NCBI GenBank assembly: GCA_019828545.1
Contig: JACVRA010000071.1
Location: 62,001-126,000, forward strand
Direction of reading: 5' to 3'
Origin: Paracamarosporium sp. OC-R06-R3
Lineage: Eukaryota; Ascomycota; Dothideomycetes; Pleosporales; Didymosphaeriaceae
Length of the DNA: 64,000 nucleotides
A program made the position numbers and the translations under genes. The first letter of the stretch is position 1. Each line of letters begins with the position of its first letter. Positions 12,056 to 22,045 of the stretch are shown one piece after another. A model generated the notes under the pieces. It saw only the letters and a program-made list of their open reading frames with translations, did no database searches and had not been told where the DNA came from.

Positions 12056-13264
12056 GCCACCGTCCAAGGCACCTGGCGAGATTGACGAAGTTGTCGAGGA
12101 TGTGGGAAGCAGTGAAGGAGCGCGTCGACACCGAGAAGGAAAGAACGAGGACCCGACCCAAACCCCACGCTTGAGCTATGTCAAGAGACCATCCACCTGA
12201 TCGAATCTCTCCTCCTCAAATTCGTCCACGTACGCTTCTCCGTCCTTTTAGCTCGCGCCTCAAGTCTTCGCGTACGACCTTGCTTCTCGTCTACAGCCAC
12301 CTGCTCCCTTCACTTGCAATCCTTACTCCCAATTGTATATCAAATTCTAGCAAGCAGCAAACGGCTCCTGCGTAGCGCGTATATAGAAAAGAGCGAAGAG
12401 AAAGATAGGAAAACCCGCCATGTTGCGCGATGCATTCTCGACTTCCAATCCGCAGCATTCCTCCATCATGCTGCGTCAGCCCTTCCAACGGTCCGTGAAA
12501 GGGTCCAGGAACGCCGCGTAGTACCTACGTAGGTAGTACAGCGCCCGTTCCAGTGGTACTCGCACTCTGCATCGGTTACCCCTGCCGAGAAGCCACATAA
12601 GCTTTTGGGACCTGATGCTCTGTCTTATAAGATACATATCTCGCGCCGCGCTGGGGACAACGATGACTTTCCCTACTTCTTGCCTCTTCATACCATGATG
12701 CTGAGAGTGTTTTGGATGTATTGAAGGGCGTAGGCTGGTGTATGTGACAGGATGTATCATGACGCTTAGTGAGTTGATAAGCATGTGTACACTGGTTGTG
12801 GACGGCGCCGTCAGTCTAGCGACCTACTAAGGGCGCCCTAGGAACTGCTTCTCCACCAGCTCCACCTTGCTTTCGCGGTCTAATTCAACGACGCGTGGCC
12901 GATGTTCGAAACAAATAATAGCATTGTTTTGTTAACAGTCTAGAATTCTACGTCCACAGTGACTATGCAATGGTCAAACATGGGCATCGTCGACTCGGCA
13001 GATATGGGGAAGGGGGTACAACGGCGTTTCACAAAACACTCGCATAGGTATGACAGGTGGAGGCTGTAGCACTGTGATTAACGTTGAATGTTGACACATA
13101 TCTCAACGGTCGACCCAATTCGGCGTCGCCCTATTCCATTGTCTTTTCGTACTGTACTACATGCACGCCCCGCAATTGTTCCAACTCCTTTGCATTACCG
13201 AATGCTGGATCCATGGGGTATCTTGCAATCGCACGCTCCCAAGCCCAAACCTCAAAATGCAAAA
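12056..13264. other. Intergenic region
   Basis: Region upstream of the glycosyltransferase (minus strand) and downstream of the J-domain gene. Open stretches at 12178-12532 read in two frames but lack a consistent start, and the segment nearest the glycosyltransferase is probably its promoter. Nothing else can be supported. Confidence 0.5.
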
Positions 13265-13502
13265 CTATCTCAAAAATACCTTCTTCTGCTTTTTCCTCAG
13301 GCGCAAGTGTATGAGAGGAGCAGGCTTGGGTGCAGCAACACTGTTGCTGTCTGCGACACCCAACGTGTCTACTTCTGGCAATAAATCCGACGCCGGTCTC
13401 TTAGTGCCAGCCTTCGCTCTCGAAACCATCACAGGAACCGCAGTACCACCTTCTCCGTACAAGTCTCCGAAAGTTATTTTCGACGCATGAAAAAGATTAT
13501 TG
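13265..13502 (-). other. Candidate alternative terminal exon of the J-domain gene
   Basis: On the minus strand a 72-nt potential intron, 13574-13503, starts with GTATCT inside the last codons of the J-domain gene. It contains TACTAAT and ends in AAACAG. Joining across it keeps the frame (CA plus C gives His) and opens 78 further codons to a stop at 13265. The encoded tail includes KITFGDLYGEGG and the basic run RLRKKQKK, which could be a nuclear localisation signal. The splice signals and phase are seen; whether it is used is unknown. It could also be part of an unrelated small gene. Confidence 0.35.
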
Positions 13503-13555
13503 CTGTTTAATATTAGTACAAGTGAAATCTTAAAATATTTTTCTCAAGTGGCCTC

Positions 13556-15928
13556 TTAGCCGGATGGTAGATACTGTTTCATCGTCTTGTTGCGAACGTC
13601 TTGACAAGTCATCATGGCAGCGATGTGCATCTCCTGGCCGACTTTCCACGTCTCCATGACCGTCTCGTCCTCCTTCATCTTGGCGAGATAACCCGGGAAG
13701 CCGATCTTGCTCGTAGTCTCGCCTCGTTGGTGTATGAAACGGTCCTCCAGGTCGTGGAGCTCTTCCTCGCGCGCAGCAAAGTGGCTGAGCATGTTCTGGT
13801 TCCATTTCCTGTACTGTCGTACGTAGCTTTCCATCCGGTTGAAGTAGTCATTCGTAGAGGCTGAGTCGAGTTTCGTCGGGACAGAAGGTGCCACAGGCAC
13901 TTCAGGGTATTTCAACTTCTGAGCTGTATTAGGCTTCGTTGGATGGTTTTGAGAAGCCCCAGATTTGAAAGGCAGGGTATCTTTGAGCTCGTCTAAGCCC
14001 AGTCCACCGTTTGTGGCAGGAAGGAATGGCTCTACGTTGCCTAACCCAGCCAAACCGTTGAGACCTGGATTCGCAGGCTGGTTAGCGGAAGCAGAAGATG
14101 ATGTGGCAGCGGTGCCGTTCGACACCGTACCTGTTCCGGTGGTTTTTGCTCTAGCTGAGCTCGGCGCAGACGCAGAGGCTGGAGCAAACTTCGTCTTCTC
14201 TATCGGAGGGCTATCTTCGTCGACGTCCATGGCATCACTACCGCTGACATCTTCGGCAAAGGCCTGATATCTTGGCTTCCTCTCGGGCGGACCTTCAGCA
14301 TTGAAACCACTATCTGGGGCTACAGAACCCTTGCGAGTGGGATTGGCTCGCTTAGGAGCAGCAGAGGTACGCCGCGGCGAAGTCTCCTTAGTCTGTGATG
14401 GTGTTGGGTAGGCCCAGCTTGCCTCCTTGAAAGTTTCGGCCCATGCGTCTGGCGCGAACTTTGCGGTATGAGGTGCAGAGGCACTTCCGCTGGGAAATGC
14501 TGTCTGCGTATTCAACGGTGGCGGTCCTGGTGGAGGAGGTGGCATTTGTGTGAACTGAGAGAAGGGAGATACAGGTGGAGCCGGTTGCGATTGGCCTGTG
14601 AAGGTTTGTTTCTCCGTTGCTGTGCGTTGAGTCGTTCTACCGCGAGAAGGCGACGTACGCCCTCTACTCGTGCTCGTGCTTGATTTCTGTGGAGCGAAGT
14701 AATCCGGTTTACCCTCAAACTTGCCGCTCCATTGCCCGGGAGAGAATTTCATGTTGATGTTTTCTTCGCTCTTGCTCTTGAATGGGTTTGGCGAAGCGCC
14801 ATTGGCCTGCTGTGGAGTTCCGAAAATCCCAGAGCTTCGTTGTTGTTGCGGCGACGCCTTGAACGGAGGCGGACCGGGGGGCTTCCTCCCTTTACTAAAC
14901 ACTGTAGCTTCTTCCTCGTCACTGCTTGAAACATACATATGTTGGAAGGGATTTCTTTTTGTAGAGCCGCTATATGAAGCCCGCTGTCGATGCCCCGAGT
15001 CCGAATAAGAACCAGGATCTGCAGATGAGCCTGGTCTGTGAGTAGGGGAGTTGCGAACGCTGGCAGACCTGCCTACGCCTTCTGCGAACATCGATGTGCG
15101 TTCTCCTGATCTGGTCGAGAAATATGGCGTCCGTACGCGGTTGGCCTCTGCGAATGGCACATCTTCAGTCATATCTTCGTCTAGCGGAGACGCCTTCGGT
15201 CGCTCATAGTTGGAGCGATATGCCGAGCGCGCCTGGCCTTCGTCTGCACCAACCGAGCTAGGGTCAAAGCCTTTCTTGCTGGACGAGGGCACTCTCGTGC
15301 TCTGACTGCGGCCAAAGGGTGCACCGTTCGGGTTGTTCGGATTCGTTGGGGCTGGCCGTGGCTGGTCTGCCCGCGGCTGCTTCATCTTCTGCCAAGCCGT
15401 GAATACATTTTGTCGGGCGCCCGCATCATTTCGACGATCCGCGAACGGTTCTGGCTTTTGCGCGGTCGGTGGGGTTCTGAAATTCTTGCTCGTGAAGCGG
15501 TCTGCACCATTCGTATACGTGTTGTGATGCTGCGGTGTAGGCCGCTGTGGACCAGGCTGAGGTTGAGGTCTCGGCGGAGGGGGACGATAGTACTGCCCAC
15601 CATTCGGCGTGCTTGTGTAGGTATTGCGAGGAGGCGGCGGGGGACGACTTCGCGGCGTGTTCGGGGGGTGATACGGTGGTGCGTTCAAGTTCCTAAACTT
15701 CTTCCTCTCTGCGTCGTATTTGGCACGTTGTTGCGGGTCGCTCAGAACCTCGTGCGCAGCCTGGATCTGCTGGAACTTGGCGACCCATTCCTGCTCCTGG
15801 CCGGGATGTCGATCCGGATGACACTCGAGTGCGAGTTTGCGAAAAGATTTGCGAATATCGTTGTCGCTGGCGGTTGCGGGGATGCTCAGGTCTGCGTAGT
15901 AGTTGCGTGTCGCGTCTATCTTCGCCAT
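13556..15928 (-). CDS. J-domain (DnaJ/Hsp40) protein with long disordered middle
   Basis: Single frame of 790 residues; ATG at 15928. The J domain occupies residues ~8-75 and carries the HPD tripeptide at 37-39, which stimulates Hsp70 ATPase activity in this family. There is no Gly/Phe-rich plus Cys-rich zinc region of type I/II DnaJ, so this is a J-protein with its own specialised body. Residues ~80-640 are low-complexity, Pro/Ser/Arg-rich and probably disordered. The last ~130 residues (DYFNRMESYVRQYRKWNQ onwards) form a helical conserved-looking domain. The contiguous frame ends LPSG; an alternative splice to a downstream exon is possible. Client and location are unknown. Confidence 0.85.
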   Translation of the reverse strand: MAKIDATRNYYADLSIPATASDNDIRKSFRKLALECHPDRHPGQEQEWVAKFQQIQAAHEVLSDPQQRAKYDAERKKFRNLNAPPYHPPNTPRSRPPPPPRNTYTSTPNGGQYYRPPPPRPQPQPGPQRPTPQHHNTYTNGADRFTSKNFRTPPTAQKPEPFADRRNDAGARQNVFTAWQKMKQPRADQPRPAPTNPNNPNGAPFGRSQSTRVPSSSKKGFDPSSVGADEGQARSAYRSNYERPKASPLDEDMTEDVPFAEANRVRTPYFSTRSGERTSMFAEGVGRSASVRNSPTHRPGSSADPGSYSDSGHRQRASYSGSTKRNPFQHMYVSSSDEEEATVFSKGRKPPGPPPFKASPQQQRSSGIFGTPQQANGASPNPFKSKSEENINMKFSPGQWSGKFEGKPDYFAPQKSSTSTSRGRTSPSRGRTTQRTATEKQTFTGQSQPAPPVSPFSQFTQMPPPPPGPPPLNTQTAFPSGSASAPHTAKFAPDAWAETFKEASWAYPTPSQTKETSPRRTSAAPKRANPTRKGSVAPDSGFNAEGPPERKPRYQAFAEDVSGSDAMDVDEDSPPIEKTKFAPASASAPSSARAKTTGTGTVSNGTAATSSSASANQPANPGLNGLAGLGNVEPFLPATNGGLGLDELKDTLPFKSGASQNHPTKPNTAQKLKYPEVPVAPSVPTKLDSASTNDYFNRMESYVRQYRKWNQNMLSHFAAREEELHDLEDRFIHQRGETTSKIGFPGYLAKMKEDETVMETWKVGQEMHIAAMMTCQDVRNKTMKQYLPSG

Positions 15929-16785
15929 GTTGACGAGACGGTTGCCAGGCGGCTAGAGGAGGGTACGAGAGCTCTAAAAAGAGCGTTGTTTGAGTTGTGC
16001 CTGTAGCAGGCAGACGCGGTGGCTCTGCTTGACGCTGGCCTGCCCTTTCACTGTTTTGTTTAGGCGTTGCGAGGCGAAGTCACTCAGATGACGACCCGTG
16101 CGCGCCCTCGCATTTTGTGTTGATCAACCCGGCTGAAAGTTGCGTGGCGTAGGGTGTCACGAGCAGCGTCGCATGTCAGTTGGTGAAGGGTACGGAAGTA
16201 AACGTCGTGGGACCCGCAAGTTGGCAGGCTGATCGTTGGCCTGGCGTCGAGCTGCTGTGTTTTTGGCGGGGCCAAGCTCAGGGCGAGGGAGCCGTTAGGC
16301 GTATCCTGGCCGTGTAGTAGCGGGCACTAGACGCGGCCGGCTTCGCAAGGCTGTATCGAAAACGTGCCCGATTTTGCTGAATGCGTTATCGAGTTCGCTG
16401 CCTCTCGTGGTCGGGCTCCTAAGCACTTCACCGCCTGCATGACAAAGTGCACTGACGTCGTTACTCAACCATGTTCGGCACCCATGCATGCATACCGGTG
16501 AGCGATAACAAACCGGAGGCGATCTGCATATTGAGGCTGAATGCACAGCAAGACATCGCACACCCAGAGGAGCAGCACCACTAAGAAATGCACATTGGAA
16601 GTTCATGTATGTAGGGTATCGAAAATCGTGAACTCGTTTGAATTCATTTTGACATCCTGTCCGCCAACAACCGGGTCGGATCAGGGAAACTATAGAGCCT
16701 TGAACAGCTTTTCCATGCACGCCAACCCACTCGCTCGAAAAGATTGACCATGTGTCCCACCATGCACGCAATAGCCTCAACGCAT
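15929..16785. other. Intergenic region between the eL15 3' end and the J-domain gene start
   Basis: Holds the promoter of the J-domain gene (its 5' side is at 15928, minus strand) and the 3' untranslated region of eL15. Frames of up to 161 codons exist but have no start or composition favouring coding. Confidence 0.5.
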
Positions 16786-17632
16786 CTAGCGGTAGCGCCA
16801 GAGGGAGAGGGTGTTGTGCCTCTTCCAGGTCTTCCTCCTGCCGGCAGTCGTCTTGTGGTAGCCGTGTCCCTTGCCGAGACCACGGCTCTTCTTGCCGGTG
16901 GCGGTGAGACCGCGGCTCTCGCGGTGCTTGTGGACGGGCTTGACGATCCAGTTGATGCGGGGATCGCGGCGGATGGCCTTGTGAGAGGGGTCGACAAGGA
17001 TGACTTCGTAGTACTTGTAGGTCGAGTCCTGGTTGATCCAGTAGGAGTTCAGGACACGAAGGTTGGCGCAGCGGCGGCCGACACGCTCCTCAGCGGTCGA
17101 CTTGAGGGAACGCTGGTACTTGAGCTGGTTCACACCCTGGTTGGTGGGCTTGCCTGTTGTGGGGTTAGATGAGACATTTTCGACCTCGCACGCTCAATCG
17201 ACATACCATAAGTGGCACCCCTGGAAGATTCTGTTAGCAATTGTCCGTACAGTCCATGGTCTTGTGTTCAACGTACTTAGGAACGGGCCTCTTGCGACCT
17301 CCACGGCGGACGCGGATGCGGTAGATAACGTAGCCCTGCTTGGCCTTGTATCCGAGACGGCGGGCCTTGTCGGGGCGCGACGGGCGGCTGGCACGGTGGA
17401 TGACCTTGAGTTGGCGAAGCTATCGATGCACTCTCAGCTATGTTCAACGAGCAACATCAATTGAGACCAAAGGTCTCAGAAAAAAGTGGTTCATACCTCC
17501 CAGCACTGTCAAAAGTTAGCAAAATCTTCGAAAATGTCATTGCCCAGCACATACGCGAACGCGCATCAAGAAGCGCATCATGTCCGACTGCTTCTTCTTC
17601 TGAAGCTCCTCGACATACTTGAGGGCACCCAT
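16786..17632 (-). CDS. rpl15: 60S ribosomal protein eL15, five exons including two microexons
   Basis: Exons on the minus strand: 17632-17555, 17505-17497, 17419-17277, 17220-17207 and 17153-16786; introns of 49, 77, 56 and 53 nt. The product is 203 residues, the normal eukaryotic length. It matches the family throughout: [17 protein letters not shown] at the start, [20 protein letters not shown] in exon 3, GATYG across exon 4, and the ending [16 protein letters not shown]. Exon 2 is only 9 nt (Cys-Trp-Glu) and exon 4 only 14 nt; both are required to restore the conserved sequence, so I trust them. eL15 is an essential structural protein of the large subunit, assembled in the nucleolus. Codon use is strongly C-ending, as in highly expressed fungal genes. 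Confidence 0.95.
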
Positions 17633-17962
17633 CTTGGCTGATTGTGCTGTGGTGTTAGTAGGTCGGCAGGTTGGGTGTGTCGATTGAAAGTTCGTCTGGC
17701 GAAGCGAGGTGCGAAATTCATTGTGTGGACCGACAACAGCTGACTAACGCTTGGCGCCCGACAAGGATCCGCGCTGGAGATGCTAGCGAAGTGGGACGTT
17801 GACACTAAAGTAGCATGAGTCGAGGCTAGGAGTTATGTAGGAACATTTTGTGCTTCTCGGTCTTGATGCTTGTGTGGACATGCTTGCGAGTTCGATATAC
17901 CTCTAGACGTATTGTAAAAGCCAGGCGTCACCGTTCTCATCTTCCCTAGTCACCTCATCTAC
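17633..17962. promoter_or_regulatory. Upstream region of eL15
   Basis: 330 bases between the eL15 start codon and the stop of the coiled-coil gene, both on the minus strand. It must contain the eL15 promoter and leader. I do not see a clear TATA box. Confidence 0.4.
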
Positions 17963-18739
17963 TCATAGAGCTTCTTCATCTCTATGCTCATCCTTCGGAA
18001 GACCTTTGACCATGCGCTTGACGCCTCTCTCTGCGTATTTCAGTCTCTGGGATAGCTCCATGTTTAGCTCTTTCTGCACACCAATTCCTCCCTCTTTTCC
18101 CTCTATCCGAGGACCTCCTGTCTCATCACCCAGCACCTTCTTGACATTCCTCACTGCCGTCTTATGGCCCAGTCTCAGAAGCCTCTCCGTCTCCTCGACA
18201 TCTTGCATCCAGTTCTCCATAACGTTATTTCTGTTTTCTCCAGCCAACTTATCAATCGTTGCTTCGAGGCTGTCGTATTCGGACAGCATGCTCTGACATG
18301 CTGCGTCTACTTTGACTGCCGAATTGTAGATAGCGTTGCCAGCGATCTTAGTGTTTGCGAAGGTCGCGGTCTTGTGCGGAGTTGTCTTGTTGGGCTTTGT
18401 GAGTGCTTCCGCGATGAGGACGGACAACTCTTTCTGGCGACGGGCATTGTCTTTGTCGCTGTAGTCACGGAATTCGTTAGCCATAAACCCAATCATAATC
18501 TGGTTTTGGTGACTGCGTAGGCTCACGCTTGCTGTAGTCGTTGTTGAAGCAACGCTTTCATAGCACGCTTATCGTCTGCGACCTTTGTCCGAAACTGCTG
18601 GATTTCCTTCTCGTTCCCTGTTGGTTTTGTCAGGTGTGAGACCAGCGATTGCATTTGCCTGAATTTGCTGTCAGCGCCTCCACAACCTTGGCTTGCGCTC
18701 CACGCACTGGCTTTCGGTAGCCGTTTCGTCTTGATCCAT
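17963..18739 (-). CDS. 219-residue coiled-coil protein of unknown function
   Basis: Three exons on the minus strand: 18739-18708, 18658-18527 and 18458-17963. Intron 2 (68 nt; GTGAGC, GCTAAC, TACAG) is well supported and joins two long frames in phase. Intron 1 (49 nt; GTGCGT, CTGAC, TTCAG) is less certain but gives an ATG and keeps phase; without it the protein could begin at the ATG at 18654. The sequence is almost entirely helical and charged, rich in Gln, Lys and Glu, with LLQQRLQQADKDNARRQKEL typical of a coiled coil. No signal peptide, membrane segment or enzyme motif. I do not recognise the family. Confidence 0.7.
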
Positions 18740-19402
18740 TCCGCGCGTCTTTGTGCGCCCACGCTGCATGCTGTATCCCGACACAAATGTGTTACCGGTT
18801 GTTGTTCTTTCTATGAGTCGTCGGATTCGCTGCGAGGTAGCGTGTAGGAGTGGGAAGGCCACGGATCATGTAGGAGGCTCGGGTCGGTATGGTCAGACAG
18901 ATGGGGAAGGCACGACGGACAACACACTCCATAGTTGTTGTATACTTCTCCTAAGTTATGTCAGGACAGCATCACAGACTCAAAAGTAAAGGGAACAGAA
19001 GTGGTGACCAAAGAGTCTTTCTTTTTTCTATGAAAAGCATACATATTTTTGGCTTTCCAATCCCGGCATGAATGAAGAAGAGAGTTGCCTGTCTTCCACG
19101 CTACACACCACAGAGATTGGAAAGGGAACAGAAAACACACGCAGACGCAGACGCCAGCCAGCTCCTACCAGCCAGGCGCCACACTCGGCTCAGTGCACGT
19201 AGCACCGCAAACCTTGATCAGTCCACCACATCCCAGATCATGAGGTAGAAAGAAATTACCATAAACCAGAAATCACCTTTAAGTTAGTGCCTTAGCACCG
19301 ATACTGCCATCGGCCATGTTGCATTCCATAAACCATGAGCAAGAGAAGAAAACAGAAGAACCCAAAAGCCCATGAACCGTGGAAGGAAGTAGAGTCTTCA
19401 AC
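18740..19402. other. Intergenic region
   Basis: Upstream of the coiled-coil gene and downstream of the PSP1-domain gene. It holds a 3' untranslated region and a promoter; no gene can be supported. Confidence 0.5.
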
Positions 19403-22045
19403 CTACTTCGTGTTGGTGCCGTTGTTTGCACCATTGTTGGCGGCGTAGTTGACGCCGTGGTTGGCACCTTGATTGTTGGCACCGTTGTGAGCACCGTTGT
19501 CCATATCGAGCGGGGCGCTCAAACCAAGATTAACCATAGCAGCCATCATGTCAGGGTCGAATCCAATGGGAGGAGTGGCCCCGGTTGCAGCAGAGGAGGC
19601 ATAGCCCGTCTGCGTATTGTATGCAGTGCTATATGCGCTAGTAGCTAGAGCGCTGGACGCAGCGTAAGGGTTGCCACCAGCAGTAGCAGGGTATCCACCT
19701 CGAAAGGAAGCAGCACTTGACGCGTTGTTGAAGGCCGGTGAGGCGGAGTACGTGACAGGCGGGTACCAAGCACCCATATTCATAGGGCTACGGTTGGCAG
19801 CGGTGTGAGGATCATAGCGATTGTACATCTCGGCACCGAGGTACTGCTGGCCCCACTGCTGCATCTGAAACGTATTTTGGATGGGAAAGGCGGGTAACTG
19901 GTGCGAGAAAGGATGATAGGTGTTGTTGTCGAAGGGACCCTGAGAGTTAATGCCACGACCACGGTTGCCTGAAGGAGTATTAACCAAAAGAATTCTGTAA
20001 TTGTAGGCAAAAGACTTACCATACTGCTCGTTGGAGCGATAGGAGTTGTTTCCGAATAGAGGACCGACGGACAGAGAAGCGTTGGGAGCATTGTTCGGAA
20101 CAATGGCTCCAGGACCAATGCCGGATGGCGGCTTGATCTGCATACCCGCTGGATTGACGACAGAAGCAGGGTTCACAGCGGACATCCAGATGCGGATCTT
20201 GTAATGCTTGAAGAGATCAGTGACCAAGATCTTGAAGTCCACGTACGCCTCGGCGTAGTAGAAGAAGGAGATCTTGTGATGATCCCACTGAAACTCAGCG
20301 TCAAGTATCTCCATGGGCAGATTGTGATCCAGCGCCTTGTCGGTTGCCATTCGCTTCGCACGCGCCTCTTCGCCCTCCTTGTCGCGAAGCTGCAGAATCT
20401 CATGTGTCTGCGCCAATCGGCGAATCATGCGTGGCTTGTTCTCGGGATCTTGCTGCACGCCCATGCCGGTGAGTTGAGGTCGATTGCCGGTCTGCGGAAC
20501 CTCATGTGCACGGTAGAGAGCACCGAGCATTGCATTCTTATTGGACGCGCCTGCAACGGAGTATTGTGAAAACATCACTAGCCATCTGAAATGATCCTCG
20601 TTCGCTTCGTTCTTCAAGCGCTTGGCATCATCCATTGAAACGTCAGCGTGAGTGACTTGACCAAGATCGTGTCCACGATCGCCCTCAACGATCACAAGGT
20701 CACCAACGCGGATTTCCAATCCTGTGTTCTCGTAAAGGTAGTAGATATCGGACCTTGAACACTTGAACTGAACCACGTAGATACGACGACCTGGCCGACT
20801 ATACCCGGTCGGATTGGCGTAGGCGTTGGGTGGAGGCGGTGGGTGTGTGATAGTTGGTGCAGGATGGGCAGCGGAAATCGCAGACGCATTGATTGTGCGT
20901 GCAGCTGGTCCAAGGCCGCTGAAGTAGTCGAACGTGCTCCATTTCGGATCGTTCTGCGCGGGCGGCAGAACGGGCAGGTTCGGGTCAAGCGGGGAAGTTT
21001 CTTCGTCTTCTTCCTGTGTGTTACCAAGGGTAGGATGAGAGAAACTAGAGAGGTTGCTGCCGTAGTGGGCGATGGAGTGACGGCGAGCGAGAGCATCTGT
21101 GTTGAATCGCGGAATGGAACCACCCCAACCATGGGTATCACTGCTCTGAGCGTGATCGTCTGCCTGGGTCAGTGTGCCAACGTGCTCGCTATACCGGCGC
21201 AAGAGAGGCATTATGCGATTGTCGACCCCGGCCTCAGCCGCATCATCTGCATCGTTTTGGGTCATGCTCCGCATGCTATGCGACAACCTACGTGTCGGCG
21301 GTGCGATGATGGTGACCTGCTTGGTTACCATGGCCTTATTCTGTCCACGATTTTCCTGCTGCCAGTAATCCGACGGAAGAGGAACGCCCTGTTGAGAGCC
21401 GTTGGAGGAATCGACCTCGTCGTTGTCGTCCTCGCGAAGCTGAGCAAGACCGACGGCTGATTCTCCTCCTGCAAGCAAGCTCGGCTTGGACGGCCGATGG
21501 CGGAGGGCCGATCTGAGGCGAGAAGCGGGATTCTCGATATCGCCTTGACCTACACTATACGACTGTGATCGCACAGATTTGCGCACGGTGTGTTGGTTGA
21601 GGAGAAAGCCTACAGTATCATCGGTTTCAGACGTTGGTGTAGCTCCAAAGGGTCTCTCTGTAGGAGCTTGAGCGGACGTAGGCGACGGCAGGACCTCCTT
21701 CAGCCGATTGGCTGACGACGTGGCGGTGAAACTGGTGGTATTCCACATGGTAGGAGTTTTGGAAGGTCCGTCTAGCACATGGGAAGGAGTAGTCGGTTGT
21801 GAGCCCAGCGATGCCGAAGGCAACGAGTTCTTCCGGTTCGGAAGGTCTTGCGCCATCCAGGATGGACGGCGTGCGGTTGCAAACGGGCCACCCGAAGGGC
21901 GGGTCGGAGGGGGTGCCACGTTCTCGTGGTCGTCGTCACTCGACGCCAAGACGTCGCTATCAGGAGTCGGTCGACGTAATTGCAGTTTCGACTTATCGAA
22001 TGGAGAGTTTCCGAGAGTAAGACTGCCCTTAAAATTAGAGGCCAT
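19403..22045 (-). CDS. PSP1: PSP1 C-terminal-domain protein
   Basis: Minus strand; ATG at 22045. The frame is open for 880 residues. A consensus intron lies inside it at 20019-19969 (51 nt; GTAAGT donor, TTCAG acceptor) with a length divisible by three and no stop. The spliced protein is therefore 863 residues (exons 22045-20020 and 19968-19403) and the unspliced form 17 longer. Residues ~1-400 are disordered and Ser/Pro-rich. The PSP1 conserved domain spans about 420-620, with RIYVVQFKCSRSDIYYL, VGDLVIVEGDRGHDLGQV and DFKILVTDLFKHYKIRIWM. The C-terminal ~250 residues are Asn/Gly/Tyr/Ala-rich and end in NNGANNGTN-like repeats. Yeast Psp1 is a suppressor of DNA polymerase alpha mutations and is linked to mRNP granules; the biochemical role is not established. 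Confidence 0.88.
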   Translation of the reverse strand: MASNFKGSLTLGNSPFDKSKLQLRRPTPDSDVLASSDDDHENVAPPPTRPSGGPFATARRPSWMAQDLPNRKNSLPSASLGSQPTTPSHVLDGPSKTPTMWNTTSFTATSSANRLKEVLPSPTSAQAPTERPFGATPTSETDDTVGFLLNQHTVRKSVRSQSYSVGQGDIENPASRLRSALRHRPSKPSLLAGGESAVGLAQLREDDNDEVDSSNGSQQGVPLPSDYWQQENRGQNKAMVTKQVTIIAPPTRRLSHSMRSMTQNDADDAAEAGVDNRIMPLLRRYSEHVGTLTQADDHAQSSDTHGWGGSIPRFNTDALARRHSIAHYGSNLSSFSHPTLGNTQEEDEETSPLDPNLPVLPPAQNDPKWSTFDYFSGLGPAARTINASAISAAHPAPTITHPPPPPNAYANPTGYSRPGRRIYVVQFKCSRSDIYYLYENTGLEIRVGDLVIVEGDRGHDLGQVTHADVSMDDAKRLKNEANEDHFRWLVMFSQYSVAGASNKNAMLGALYRAHEVPQTGNRPQLTGMGVQQDPENKPRMIRRLAQTHEILQLRDKEGEEARAKRMATDKALDHNLPMEILDAEFQWDHHKISFFYYAEAYVDFKILVTDLFKHYKIRIWMSAVNPASVVNPAGMQIKPPSGIGPGAIVPNNAPNASLSVGPLFGNNSYRSNEQYGKSFAYNYRILLVNTPSGNRGRGINSQGPFDNNTYHPFSHQLPAFPIQNTFQMQQWGQQYLGAEMYNRYDPHTAANRSPMNMGAWYPPVTYSASPAFNNASSAASFRGGYPATAGGNPYAASSALATSAYSTAYNTQTGYASSAATGATPPIGFDPDMMAAMVNLGLSAPLDMDNGAHNGANNQGANHGVNYAANNGANNGTNTK

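Noticed and set aside
12054..12532. Plus-strand frames beginning MPPSKAPGEIDEVVEDVG and, after a frame change, containing ETIHLIESLLLKF
   Set aside because: The start overlaps the first exon of the glycosyltransferase on the other strand and no intron joins the two frames. Kept only as a remote possibility.
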